In this document: positions 11,287-21,802 of the stretch, piece after piece | How positions within the stretch are numbered: position 1 is the stretch's first letter | How the letters are laid out: each line of letters begins with the position of its first letter | Assembly: GCA_036250195.1 (NCBI GenBank) | Contig: JAVHZZ010000002.1 | Span: forward strand, 279,826,960-279,890,959 | Length of the DNA stretch: 64,000 nt | Reading direction: 5' to 3' | Source of the DNA: Mixophyes australis | Taxonomy: Eukaryota > Chordata > Amphibia > Anura > Limnodynastidae | The notes under the pieces: model-generated | The model's database searches: none | Told to the model about the DNA's origin: nothing | Seen by the model: the letters and a program-made list of their open reading frames with translations, nothing else | Position numbers and translations under genes: made by a program

Positions 11287-11620
11287 CATACTTACCTACT
11301 TTCTTCAGCTCTCTTCCGGGAGCCAGCCAGTGGAGGGGGGCGTGAGGGGGCGGGGCGGCCAAAATCGCGTCATTTCGGCCCCGCCCCCTGTGACGTCATG
11401 ACGCAAATTGCGTCATTTGACAGCGGGGGGCGGGGCTAAACGCCGCGATTCATCGGGAATCGCGGCGTTTGGGATCTAATTCTGCCCACTTCACTAGGAA
11501 GTGGGCACTTCCTAGTGAAGTGGGCAGAATTCGGGAGATTGCCACACTCGCCCGGGAGTCCGGGAGACTCTCGCAAAATGCGGGAGTCTCCCGGACATTC
11601 CGGGAGAGTTGGCAAGTATG
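11287..11620. mobile_element. hAT-like MITE made of nested hairpins
   Basis: It is flanked by an 8-bp duplication AGCTACTA (11,279-11,286 and 11,621-11,628), with inverted ends CATACTTACC / GGCAAGTATG. Internally it is GC-rich and holds several palindromes, among them a 26-bp perfect inverted repeat with a GG loop (11,478-11,531) and 'aacgccgcgatt...aatcgcggcgtt' (about 11,439-11,469). It encodes nothing. Confidence 0.85.
11478..11531. repeat. Perfect 26-bp inverted repeat, 2-nt loop
   Basis: Left arm 11,478-11,503, loop GG, right arm 11,506-11,531. The arms are exact reverse complements. Confidence 0.95.
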
Positions 11621-11649
11621 AGCTACTACCATATTGGATTAATTATAAA

Positions 11650-12580
11650 AGTTTAAGAGAACAGAATTTGTTTGATACAGTGCGCTAACAGTCTTATACT
11701 GTCTTCTCATTTAAGAGTATAAGTCTTTTTCCGTGATCCACAGGAGTTCCAGTAGCCAGAGTGTGCAGTGCCTAAGTTAACTAGGCTTCTGTGCCTTTGC
11801 CCTCATGAAGGGTCTAACAGAACAAAATTTGTTTGATGTAGTGCACTAACAGTCTCATAGTGTCTTCTCATTTAAAGATTGTAAGTTCCATTTGTTTTAA
11901 AAAAATAACCTTTATTACTTACACTTAAAATATTAGTCTTAAAATCATTGAAATAACAACAAAAGTGAAATAATGAATTAATGTGATGTTTTAAAACTAC
12001 TAAGCATACATTTAATCCCTTTATTAATTATCATATACCGTATTTCCTTAGTATAAGGCACTCCCATGTATAAGACGCACCTTAATCTTGGAACCAAAAT
12101 TTGAAAAAAAAAATACTACGGTAGTTGTCAAAAAAGACAGGGAGAGTGTAATGGCCGGCTGCTCTGATTGTGATCAGAGCAGCCGGGCAGCACACTCTCC
12201 CAGCAATCACCCCCCCTTCCCCCCCGCTGCCACTGTACCTCTGTCCCCCTCCTCCTGATTCCCCGCTGTCACTGTGCCTGTCCCCCTCCTCCGTGATCCC
12301 CGCTGACACTGTCCCTTGCCCTCTCCTCCTGGATCCCCCCTGCTGCCACTGTAACGCTGTCCCCCCCCGCCCCCCCCCCCCCTCCCCCCGCATACCCGTT
12401 ACCCCTGTATAAGACGCACCCAGGTTTTAGACCCAAAATTTTTGGGAAAAAGGTGCATCTTATACATGGGGAAACACGGTAGTTCCCACTATAAATAATG
12501 GAGGTTAAGTTATAGCTCAACTTAATTTACCACTTGTGTGGCTGGATTGCTTTTAGTGCTGTCTATCCTATTTTGCAGTA
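11650..12580 (+). repeat. Dispersed repeat copy A, with internal duplication
   Basis: From about 11,727 onward (excluding 12,036-12,479) this is the reverse complement of 44,595-44,960 at high similarity. An extra diverged tandem copy of the 'aatttgtttgat...cttctcattta' segment lies at 11,650-11,727. It includes an exon-like block, 11,744-11,880, between an acceptor 'gtgatccacag' and donor GTAAGT. Parent family not identified. Confidence 0.75.
12038..12479. mobile_element. Non-autonomous pogo/mariner-type MITE with TA duplication
   Basis: Terminal inverted repeats are 'ccgtatttccttagtataag' on the left and, on the complement of the right end, 'ccgtgtttccccatgtataa'. TA flanks it at 12,036-12,037 and 12,480-12,481. 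The empty site is present in copy B at about 44,656 ('atcatatagttccc' in reverse complement), proving the boundaries. The centre has a hairpin (12,140-12,201) and long C-rich tracts; there is no ORF of substance. Confidence 0.93.
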
Positions 12581-12824
12581 CTGACAACTTGTGCTTCAAC
12601 ATATGCGAACATCTACTTGGGGTGGTGGGAGCATGAGATTATTTTTATCGCAGATAATAAGAAATATACACAATGTATCAGTATTTGGCTCAGTTTTATT
12701 GATTACATACCACTTATCTGGGAAGGCAGTCAAAATCTCTTTAATGAATTAATTTCTAAATTGAATAATAATAATATTAACTTTAAACTAATATCTGAAA
12801 TAGATCCAAAAAACATAACATTCC

Positions 12825-13327
12825 TATCACGCTTCAACGTAAGTAACAGCTATGGAGCCTAGGATGTGATAAAGAATATAGGTGTTTATTGATCAAAATG
12901 CAGATATATAGTATGAACTAAATAATTCTGAAACTGAACAGAAATATCAGAGATGACTAGACACTGGTTGCAAGTACTACAGATACAGGAGCAATGGTGA
13001 GATGAAGAGGGATCCGGAGTAGTAATATGAAGTTCAAAAACACAGGAGAACCAGGAGACAAACCGAAGGGGAAGGGAGCAAAACAACAATGACCAGCACA
13101 GGAAAGAAAGGCAGGTATAAGTTGGGAACACCCAGGTGCAGGAGAAAATAAATGAGGCAGGTTAACCCTAGTTCTAACAAAGGAAAAGCACAATAGCAGC
13201 ACCACTGGCGAATAGAGGTACTGCCATAATATATACAATGCACACAATAATAAAGTCCAAAGTCCAGAAAGCAGGAGCTGCCAAGCAAAGCTACATGCAA
13301 TGCAGAGAGCTGCAGCAGATCCTGACA
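12825..13327 (-). repeat. 3' LTR of the Gag-only element
   Basis: Near-identical to 15,595-16,075 apart from substitutions and small indels, such as an extra stretch near 13,190-13,217. Its first base pair has mutated (TA instead of TG). Confidence 0.9.
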
Positions 13328-13376
13328 GTACCCCTTCCGTTAGGGCGGATTCCAGATGCTCAATTACCAAAAATGG

Positions 13377-13860
13377 TTAAAATTCATCAGAATCATAGTC
13401 CACAATGGGAGGCCCAGCATAAAAGTCCTCGTCCATGGGCGAGAAAGCGAAAGAATTCATGCCAGAGCGAAGTTGAAGCACTGCAGACCTTCCTCTCTCC
13501 TTACGTCCTCTCCTTTTTCGGTATTTCCTCGGAATAGGAGTCTGAACCAACTGGGTGGAGCACAAAGGTAGTTCTGGGACTGATGTGCTGGGTGGTATTG
13601 CCGAATGCACCCACAAGATTAAATTGCAGGAGATGGTGTAAACCTGCCAATTTCCACCTCGACAAAGAGTTGCAAGTCCAATAGGATGGGATAGCTAGTC
13701 TCCATATAACAGTTTGCCCATACCAGGGCTTCCCCTCTAAAGTGAGAAATAAAAAAAAGTACCTGTCTCTTTTGGTCACTAACGAGACTAGGTACAGAGG
13801 AAATATATGAAGCACCAAACTTAAGAAGAGCACTAAGTTGGCAAAGGTGCCCCTCAAAGA
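13377..13860 (-). pseudogene. Gag C-terminal, capsid-like remnant
   Basis: A minus-strand frame at about 13,860-13,640 resembles a Gypsy capsid core ('FFISHFRGEALVWANCYME'). The following ORF, 13,616-13,377, ends in an acidic tail, 'DYDSDEF', just before the polypurine tract. Stops and frameshifts separate the pieces. Placing a capsid-like block after the repeat array is odd, because in normal Gag it precedes the zinc knuckle. Confidence 0.45.
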
Positions 13861-13879
13861 TAGGCGACAGCTTGGACTG

Positions 13880-15000
13880 GAGACCCTCAGCAAGAGGCAG
13901 CTCGAACGTGGCACAGTTGGAGGAGGACCTGGACTGGGCACACTTGAAGGAGGACCCAGACTAGGCGGACGACTTGGCAGGGAGCCCGGACTGGGCGGAC
14001 GATTTGGCCGGGGGCCCGGACTGGGTGGACGACTTGGCAGGGGGCCCAGACTGGGCGGACGACTTGGCAGGGGGCCCGGAATGGACGGACGACTTGGTAG
14101 GGGGTCCGGTCTGGGCGGACGACTTGGCAGGCGGCCCGGACTGGATGGCACTGTGACGAGCCTCCGAGCAGACAGCACTGTGAGGAGCCTCAGAGCAGAC
14201 AGCACTGTGAGAAGTTTTAGAGCTGACAGCACTGTGAGAAGCCTCAGAGCGGACAGCACTGTGAGAAGCCTCAGAGTGGACAGCCCTTAGTGTTAACTCG
14301 GGCTGAACCTCATTAAGTGTCAATTTGGGCTGAATTATACTGACTGGCAACTCGGGCTGGATCATTCTGACTGGCAACGTCTCTGGAGCAGGCTGTAGAG
14401 GCAGCACCCTCTCTGAAGCAGGCTGTAGGTTAGGAACAGAGGCATTGGCTTGCGACTCGGAACTGGAGGCAGCGGCTGGCGACTGGGAACTGGAGGCAGC
14501 AGCTGGCGACTTGGAACTGAAGGCAGGAAACTCAAGACTGGACACAGTGGCAGGAGACTCAGGACCGGAGGCAGTGGCAGGAGACTCAGGACCAGAGGCA
14601 GAGGCTGGGACCTCAGACCAGGAAGCAGAGGCTGGGACCTCAGAACAGGAGGCAGAGGTGAGGACCTTGAAACAGGAGGCAGAGAAGGGGACCTCGGAAC
14701 AGGAGACAGAGGCGAGGACCTCGTATCAGGAGACAGAGGCGAGGACCTCGGAACAGGAGGCAGAGGCTGAGACCTCGGAACAGGAGGCTGGACCTGGCAC
14801 CTCGGTGCAGGAGGCTGGAGCTGGCACCTCGGAACAGGTGTCTGGAGCTGGCACCTCAGAATAGGCGGCTGGAGCTGGCAACTCGGAACTGGCAGCTGGA
14901 GCTGGCACCTCAGGGCAGGTGGCAGGAGCTGGCACCTCAGGGCAGGCGGCAGGAACTGGCATCTCAAGACAGGTAACTGGGGTTGGCAGATTGGGTCTCA
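13880..15000 (-). repeat. Composite coding-type minisatellite (24-30 bp units)
   Basis: Three families of related repeats follow each other. About 13,900-14,150 is a 30-mer ('gggcccggactgggcggacg' type), about 14,155-14,285 a 27-mer ('agacagcactgtgagaagcc'), and about 14,440-14,960 24-30-mers ('ggagctggcacctcggaaca'). The array is open in several frames on both strands; on the minus strand it reads as Pro/Ser/Ala-rich repeats such as 'PAPATCPEVPAPAA'. Confidence 0.85.
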
Positions 15001-15109
15001 TCCCAGGGAGCAGAACAAACTGAAATGTGGCGACGGGAAGTGAAGCGCAAACAAATCCAGAATGTGGAGGGGAAAAAACAGAAGGTGGTTCTGTAGGCTG
15101 TTGTGGTCT

Positions 15110-15570
15110 GCGGAGAGGAAAGTCTTGAAGAAGTGAACATTACTGGCACAGTAGAGTCATAATTTGTTAGTTTTCCTGCACCGTCGCTCCTCTTCAGTTA
15201 GGATGGGTCGTGGACCACCTGTGAACCTGGAGATTGTTACTCTGTAGTTCTGGGTAAACTGCAAATTAGTAATAGCACTATTAAGAGGTGCAGTTTGCAC
15301 AGACTCCGCTGCAGAGAAAGTTGATTGAGGCAAATCAGCAGTATTTGAATTGTGTGAAACAAAATCTGACAGTCTCCTTAGTGGGTCCGCAAATAAGGCA
15401 GAAAACTGAGCCAGCTGAGATTGTTGTAAAATTATGTCTGCTTGTAGAGTCTGTAGCAATGGGAATTCAGTAGTTAGTGAGGCAGACATGTTGCAACAGG
15501 AAACAAATGAAAAATAATTGCAAAAGAGTTCCAGGACAAAATCTGAAGCAGGATCTTCACACGGCTTCAA
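15110..15570 (-). pseudogene. Gag N-terminal region with a degenerate zinc knuckle
   Basis: The 137-codon frame (15,570-15,157) starts just inside the 5' LTR. It has a Gln/Leu-rich segment likely to be helical, then 'RPILTEEERRCRKTNKL', which in related Gypsy Gags stands directly before the CCHC knuckle. After a stop, the same frame shows a broken knuckle ('LYCASNVHFF'). The capsid that should lie between the two is missing here. Confidence 0.55.
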
Positions 15571-15594
15571 AGTTGTTTTTTTGGCTGGTCATAC

Positions 15595-16075
15595 TGTCAT
15601 GCCTCAAAGTAAGTAACAGCTATGGATCCCAGGATGTGATAAAAAATATAGGTGTTTATTGATGAAAATGCAGATTAATAGTACGAACCAAATAATGCAG
15701 AAACTGTACAGGAATATCAGAGATGACTGGATACTGGTTGCAAGGAGTACTGCAGATACAGGAGCAATGGTGAGATGAAGAGGGATCCGGAGTAGAGATA
15801 TGAAGTTCAAAAACACAGAAGAACTAGGAGACAAACCAAAGGGGAAGGTAGCAAATCAACAATGACTAGCACAGGAGAGAGAGAGAGACAGGTATAAGTA
15901 GGGAACACCCTGGTGCAGGAGATAATAAATGAGACAGGTTAACCCCTAGTACTAGCAAAGAAAAAGCACTGCCATAATATATACAATGCACATAACAATA
16001 AAGTCCAAAGTCCAGAAGGCAGGAGCTGCCAAGCAAAGCAGCAGGCTATGCAGAGAGCTGCAGCAGATCCTGACA
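15595..16075 (-). repeat. 5' LTR of the Gag-only element
   Basis: Runs TGTCATGCC...CTGACA on the plus strand. It is followed by TSD ATTCC at 16,076-16,080. Confidence 0.9.
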
Positions 16076-16692
16076 ATTCCTAGATCTACCTGTATCAATA
16101 ACTGAAAACAATGAATTAAAAACTGACATACACAGCAGTAAATCGACAGCCATGAATACCATTTTACATGTCTCACGCTCTCACCCACCTTCAACAATAA
16201 GATGAATGCCTAAAGGGAAATTTCTCTGTATCAAATGCAATTGTGGAGATGAGGCCACATTCGATAAACGGGAAAGGAATTACAAACAAGACTGAGAAAA
16301 AGGGATTACACCTACAAATCGATAATAAAAACCATATCATACCCCATTCATACTGCACCAAAATCCCGGGTTTTTGCCGGGGCGAGCTCAAACGACCCGG
16401 GTCTTGGTGCAGTATGAATGGTACAAGTCCGGGATTTATCGAGGGGTAATTCCCGGGTCAGACCCGGGTTGCCTGCACTATGAATGGTGCAACCCGGGTT
16501 TTTCAACATGCTGATTGGCTGTCTGCCTGTCTCTGGAGGATGATGTCATCGGTGGAAGCCCGTGGGAGATTGTAGAAGCTTTTTAGGAGAGATGGTGGAT
16601 GTGTACTCAACATCAAGCTGAAGCAGAAATGTTTTTTTAGGGAGAAAATTGCTTTTATTATTTCACAAAAACAGTGTTTATTTACAGCAATT

Positions 16693-18130
16693 ATGACACA
16701 CTGGATGGAGGAAGAGGTGCGTGAGCTGCTGAATGTCAGAGGGGAGGAAGAAATTAGAAGGCAAGTGACTGGGACTGTGAAGGATGCCACAGTGTACTAC
16801 AACATCGCCAAAATACTCACACAACGTGGCATAAAGAGGACACAGCAACAAGTCCTGAACAAATTGAAGTCCCTGAAGAAGCAGTATACTAAAGTCCATG
16901 ACCACAACAGGCGCAAAAGTGGAACTGAAAGAATGGACTGGCCCTTTTATGACCAGTGCAATATGGTCTTTGGACATTCTCCTCTGACAAATCCAATTGC
17001 ACAGTCATCTTCTAGCAATGTGGATGCGGCTAAACCAACACCACCAGAGAGCACACAGACAAGCGAGGCCGCAACGGTAATAATAGAAGATTCTATTGAA
17101 GACACCCCAGAACTGGAGTGCTCTGCCACAACAGATGACACCAACATTTCTTGGGAGGAATTGAACGATTTACAGCCATTCCCTGCTGCGCAAGTCGTTA
17201 CAGATACTTCGCAAGAAACGCAGCCAGAACCAGTGCCGGTGTCAAAGTCTACGCCAGGTCCCAGTTTACGCTCCAACAGTAAGTATCTTTAATAATCTCA
17301 CATAATAACCAACTATATATACATACCAATATATCTACATAATTGAAAAAAAAAATGAACTGTATAAACATAACTGCCAAAAACAGAGAACTATATCAAC
17401 AGAAATGCAAGCCAAATACCAATAAATATATCTACATAACTTTAAAAAAAAAAAAAAATGTTTGAACATAACTGGCAAAAAAAGAGAAGTAGATCAACAT
17501 AAATGCAAACCAAATACCAATATATCTACATAACTAAAAAAAAGAGAACTATATCAACAAAAAGCCCAAAAGACAAATATAATACACTCCAAAGTATTAA
17601 AACATTAACACGCATATGTTGCAGTGCAAAACTACTGGGCAAGAGGGAGGAGGCCTCAAGCACATATCAGCTTACAACACTGCTTTTTTGTTCTGCCACA
17701 TTATATATTCTAATGTATGTTTTACTGTGTTTTTTTTCTACGTACAGTTTACAACGTTCCTAAAAAACGCAAAAGGTCCAACAAAATGGAGCAAGCAACT
17801 AAAACAATGACAACTGTCATGATGGATCAACTGCGGGAGATGGACAGCACCATGAGGGAACACGAGAATACACAACTGCAGCGTTTCATGGACAATGAGC
17901 GGGAACTCCAGGACTCTTTCCTCATGCAAATTATGAACATGCAGGAGTGCGTGTTACGCGAAAATCGTGAGTGTATGATGGGATTCATGGACAGACTCCT
18001 CTCACGGGTGCAGGCAACTCCTCCAAGTCCTTACTATTATGACGGACATTATCCTATGTACCAGCGGGGCCAAACCATGTTAGGCAGCAATAACCCTCCA
18101 AACCCGGTACAGAATACACAACATGCTTAA
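16693..18130 (+). CDS. Harbinger Myb/SANT-like protein, two exons, intact
   Basis: Exon 1 is 16,693-17,278, ending at donor GTAAGT (17,279). Exon 2 is 17,748-18,130, after acceptor 'ttctacgtacag'. Joining them keeps the frame and gives 322 residues with no stop. Residues 1-90 form a trihelix/Myb-SANT-like DNA-binding domain ('MTHWMEEEVREL', 'LNKLKSLKKQYTKVHD', 'MDWPFYDQCNMVFG'). A Ser/Thr/Glu-rich linker follows. Exon 2 opens with a classical NLS, 'PKKRKRSNK', then a Met/Glu-rich coiled coil and a Pro/Tyr/Asn-rich tail. In two-gene Harbingers this partner brings the nuclease to the nucleus and the transposon ends. A relic of the same protein lies at 43,330-44,126. ATG choice: first Met of the conserved domain; an acceptor-like 'ttatttacag' stands just before it. 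Confidence 0.82.
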
Positions 18131-18520
18131 CCTATGGGTAACCCCAACATAGAATACCCACCTGGTAACCAAACCACTCCACAACCAGAAATGCCACAAT
18201 ATCGGCAATTGTAATAATCATGTTTTATGGACAAATGTTTAACAGTTAATTGTTATCATGTATGTTACGTGTGATCTGGAATCACGCCGTTAGCTTCACA
18301 TATTACGTGAAAAGCAAATTTGCACTTACTGTTTGGGCACATTTGTGTCTTCTGTTTACTACTTGTGTATATATTTATTTTTTTTCTACATGCAAGTAAA
18401 CACTTTTGTATTGTGTCATTTTATATTTTTGTGAAGAGACATATGAGGAAATATGTACAAAACAAAATACAATATGTGAAATAAACATTTTTTTTTTACT
18501 TTTACATTTGTGTGGTACAT

Positions 18521-19225
18521 TCAAACAAGTGAGGTCAAATTGGCAGTGAGGGTGGTCCTAATAAGTTCAGCAGAGGTATTGGTGCGCTCTCCTTCAAAAG
18601 TACTGGAGTCCACTGACAGCACTGGCATTTCAGATTCCTGCACATTCCACTCAGGTAGAAATTGCTCTTTTTGAATTTCACAAATGTTATGTAAAATACA
18701 GCAAGCAGCAACCAAGTGGGGCACAAGCTTGGTGTCAATGTCAATGCGCTTCAATAGACAGCGCCAACATGCTTTCAAGCGCCCAAAAGCATTTTCCACC
18801 ACCATCCGAGCAGAGCTGAGGGTATGTGTAAACCGGATCTGTTCTTGAGACAGGTGATGTTGCTGAGTGAACCCCTTCATCAGCCAGCGCCTCAAAGGGT
18901 AAGCAGCATCCCCAATGATGTGTACCGGTATTTCCACACCATCAACAAACGTAGATTTCTGTAAATAAAAACATGCAGTTTCACGTCACCATGTTAAAAA
19001 TATTGGTCAAATAACGCAGTACACTTGGTACTATATGGTGAAAATGCATTTTGCAAGTGTTACATCTGTATATAAAAAGGGGCAGTAAATACATACAATA
19101 TTGATAGCAAACAATAGTATATAAGCTTCAATTACAAAAACATCATACAACATTACACCTATATTTACCTCTCTAGGGAACAGCCAGCCACAGGGCACAG
19201 ACTTGTGCAGTATGAATGGGGTCAA
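18521..19225 (-). pseudogene. Harbinger (HARBI1-type) nuclease, C-terminal exons only
   Basis: The last exon (18,958-18,521) begins after acceptor 'ttttatttacag' and encodes 'IIGDAAYPLRRWLMKGF' (third-domain GD motif) and 'SARMVVENAFGRLKACWRCL'. The latter holds the catalytic glutamate of DDE_Tnp_4 enzymes. It ends with TGA at 18,521. A short upstream exon stub ends 'CGWLFPRE' before a GTAAAT donor (about 19,170). Everything N-terminal to it, with the two catalytic aspartates, is deleted; terminal sequence begins directly at about 19,205. This copy therefore supplies no working nuclease. Confidence 0.85.
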
Positions 19226-19354
19226 CCCAGGAAATTCCCGGGTCCAAGGTGCAGTATGAATGGTGTTTCTGAGCTGGGACGCTCAGAGCCCCGGCAAAAA
19301 CCCGGCTTGAAAAACCTGGGATATTGCCGGGGCGGCAGTATGAAAGTGGTATAA

Positions 19355-19945
19355 GATGACTAAGGAGATAGAAAGAAAAACCGTTATATTTCCAATGCAG
19401 GAAGAAAAATCAAATAAGAAACAGATAAGGTTTCACCAGTACCTTCAACAATAGATGGCAGGACACTCAACAAATATTAAACAACTATAAATATGTTCTG
19501 CAACTAGACCCTGATCTGAAAGAGGTGATTGGTGAGAAGATCCCAATCAGTTGGAAAAGATCCAAAAATCTAAATGATCTGCTGGTCAAGAGCCATTATA
19601 CAAACACTGAAAATAAGGGGGGCCTTGGGACAAACTATAGGATTTTATACCTGGGGGAGATGCAAAGCGTACAGATACACCAAAAAAAAAAAAAAGAATT
19701 TTGAGGATAAATATCTAAAGACACATGAAATAAGTGCATTCATAAACTGCAACACACCAACTATTATGATACATTTCTTAAAAAAAACCACAGTAACAGG
19801 ATTTTGTATGGAAAAATATCATTGGGGATTTTTAAAAACACATAACAATTTACCAGGAAGATTGTTGATGGGATTCTTTGTTGTTGGTTTCTATGGGGCT
19901 GTTCTTCTAGATGGTGGTGAGGGAGGAGAGATGGAGGAATAATCC
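19355..19945 (+). pseudogene. Penelope-like C-terminal region (GIY-YIG-type), degenerate
   Basis: Continues the PLE after Harbinger 1. It contains 'YLGEMQSVQIH' in one frame and 'GRCKAYRYTKKKKKNFEDKY' then 'KTHEISAFINCNTPTIM' in another. The latter is the cysteine/threonine-rich approach to the GIY-YIG domain in PLEs, after which the match fades. A poly(A) run (19,682-19,694) marks a slip between frames. Inactive. Confidence 0.5.
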
Positions 19946-20211
19946 AGAAGAGATGAAAACAAAACACAACATGTAACAAATTAATACAAGATAAGATTTA
20001 ATCTATAAAATAAAAATTTAATAATCAAAACTAGAAATAGAATAAAAAGATTAAAAAAAAGAGAAACCCTATAATTAAACCGCTACATGAAAATGGATTA
20101 CAGGAGCTTCAAATGATCATGAATGAACAACCATGACATGTATCCCATAAGATCAATAGGAGATAATAGAGAGCATTAACGATCCCCTACACAAATTACC
20201 CTTAAACAAAG

Positions 20212-20257
<46 letters not shown>
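19946..20257. other. Probable PLE 3' UTR plus (TA)n
   Basis: A-rich, no coding potential, ending in a (TA)n run (20,213-20,257) into which the Gmr1-like element is inserted. Confidence 0.45.
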
Positions 20258-20260
<3 letters not shown>

Positions 20261-20752
20261 GGCAAGAGCCCGCTACTGCTGAAGCACACGCGAACAACTT
20301 CTTCCTTTTTATGTAGTTTTATTGTCAGGATGGTAAATGTTTTGACACTGTACAGATTTCACAGCAATACTTGGAGACCCTAAACGCTAGCTAGACATAG
20401 CTCAGCTCTCTCAAGATCAGCCAGCTTACCCAGCGTTGATCTCAGTGCACAAATGATATAAACAAGCTTTTATACCTGATACTCCTCCCCAGCCTTAGCT
20501 TGATGGACAGGTGACACACCCACCTTCTCTTGAAAAGGAAACGCCCATCACTGGCTCTGTAATTCAAACAGACACACCCTGTCTGTTTGTTGAGAGGAAG
20601 GATTTCAAGTCATGTAAGTTTAACCAAATTTAAACTATTGCTTTTCATACATAGGTCTTTACATTCAATCTAGGTGCATTACTGCACAAATGTTTTACTC
20701 TACTTCCCTGCTTTCTCTGCATATTGCCAGCTAAATGCCTCCTTTTTTTACA
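20258..20752 (-). repeat. 3' LTR of the Gmr1-like element
   Basis: TGTGGC...TTACA. The complement carries 'tataaaag' (TATA box) and 'aataaaac' (poly(A) signal), giving a U3-R-U5 layout. Confidence 0.93.
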
Positions 20753-21802
20753 TATTCCTCCCCCTAGCGTCTCCAAGTAGGGGGACGCGGACTTCGCGAG
20801 GAGCGCATATTTTCGTGTCAACGCATCTGCATTTTTGTGTAGAATCCCGGGTCTATGTTCTTCTGAGAACTTGAAAGGTTGCAGTGCCAAGAACCAGCAG
20901 GTTACCTTGGCATTTACCTCCCGGTTGTTCTGCATCCATCTCAATGGTGCATGGTCTGTTATTAAGGTGAACTCTCTGCCTAGGAGATAATAGCGCAGAG
21001 CTTCTGTAGCCCATTTTATGGCGAGACATTCTTTCTCCACAATTGCATATTTTTGTTCCCTTGGAAGCAACTTGCGGCTTAGGTACAGGACAGGATTTTC
21101 TACTCCATTCTTCTCCTGTGACAGGACTGCACCTAAGCCAACACCAGAAGCATCAGTTTGGAGGAAGAACCTCCAGGTAAAATTCGGTGCTTGTAGAACT
21201 GGGGAGGAACAAAGAGCTAACCGAAAATCAGACCAGGCGGTTTCTGCAGAGTCAGACCAGGTTAATCTATCTGGACAACTTTTTTTTAACATGTCCGTTA
21301 GTGGAGCAGCTCTAGTGGCGAAGTGGCTTACAAACAGCCTGTAGTAACCGACTAAGTCTAAAAAGGTTCTTAACTGTGACTTTTTCTCTGGTCTTGCCCA
21401 ATTTTTGACTGCTTCCACTTTGTCTAGCTGGGGTTTGACATGCCCTCGACCAACAACGTACCCCAAATATTTGGCTTCTGTCATAGCTATGGCACATTTC
21501 TCTGGGTTAGCTGTTAACCCTGCTGACCTTAATGAAGCTAAGACCGCCTCAACTTTGGCTAAATGTGATCCCCAGTCTGGGGTATAAATCACTATATCGT
21601 CCAGGTAAGCGGCTGCATAAGCTGTGTGAGGTCGTAGCAATTTATTCATGGCCCTTTGGAAGGTGGCAGGTGCCCCATGCAATCCAAAGGGTATGACTTT
21701 ATATTGATAGAGACCATCAGGGGTGGAAAATGCAGTCTTTGGCTTGGCCGTGGAAGTCAGGGGAACTTGCCAATAACCCTTTGTTAGATCAAGGGTTGTC
21801 AA
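20645..21802 (-). pseudogene. Gmr1-like RT core and RNase H
   Basis: The frame starts inside RT motif 2 ('TTLDLTKGYWQVPL') and has the catalytic 'AAYLDDIVIY'. It then runs through the connection to RNase H: 'LQTDASGVGLGAVL', 'VEKECLAIKWA', 'LITDHAPLRW' and 'HKNADALTR', so all the acidic positions are visible. It overruns the polypurine tract and ends 108 bases inside the 3' LTR. It is separated from the RT N-terminus by a one-base frame change near 21,800. Confidence 0.9.

Larger units (their letters stand above)
12825..16075 (-). mobile_element. Gag-only Gypsy-type LTR retrotransposon
   Basis: Two direct LTRs (12,825-13,327 and 15,595-16,075), TG...CA-type ends and a 5-bp duplication ATTCC (12,820-12,824 and 16,076-16,080) define the element. 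A polypurine tract lies next to the left LTR (complement of about 13,328-13,345, 'aacggaaggggtac'), so transcription runs on the minus strand. The 2.27-kb interior has Gag-like pieces and a repeat array but no protease, RT or integrase, so any movement would have needed proteins from another copy. Confidence 0.9.
12576..16339 (+). pseudogene. Penelope-type reverse transcriptase, split by an LTR element
   Basis: Reading 12,576-12,824 gives 'CASTYANIYLGWWE', then 'SIWLSFIDYIPLIWEG' (the YxDD-type catalytic block, with one Asp replaced by Tyr), then 'LNNNNINFKL'. If 12,825-16,080 (LTR element plus one TSD) is removed, the same frame continues through 'ITFLDL', the 'ATNTILHVSRSHPP' block and 'MPKGKFL' at 16,076-16,300, with one TGA. 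PLE RTs resemble telomerase RT and prime at nicked or free DNA ends. The copy is inactive. Confidence 0.7.
16340..19351. mobile_element. PIF/Harbinger transposon 1 (two-gene type), 3.0 kb
   Basis: The ends are 'taccccattcatactgc' and its counterpart 'gcagtatgaaagtggta'. They are flanked by TCA and TAA, one mismatch from a TAA duplication. The left gene (plus) is a Myb-like protein and the right gene (minus) a HARBI1-type nuclease; they converge. Subterminal copies of 'tgcagtatgaatgg' occur near 16,410, 19,208 and 19,251, with relatives at 16,344 and 16,473. MITE relatives: 50,057-50,406 and 56,024-56,170. Confidence 0.88.

Noticed and set aside
13501..14967. Large Pro/Ser- and Glu/Gly-rich ORFs on both strands
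   Set aside because: Overlapping frames on both strands of one tandem repeat array. At most one minus-strand frame could have been Gag; the rest are shadows.
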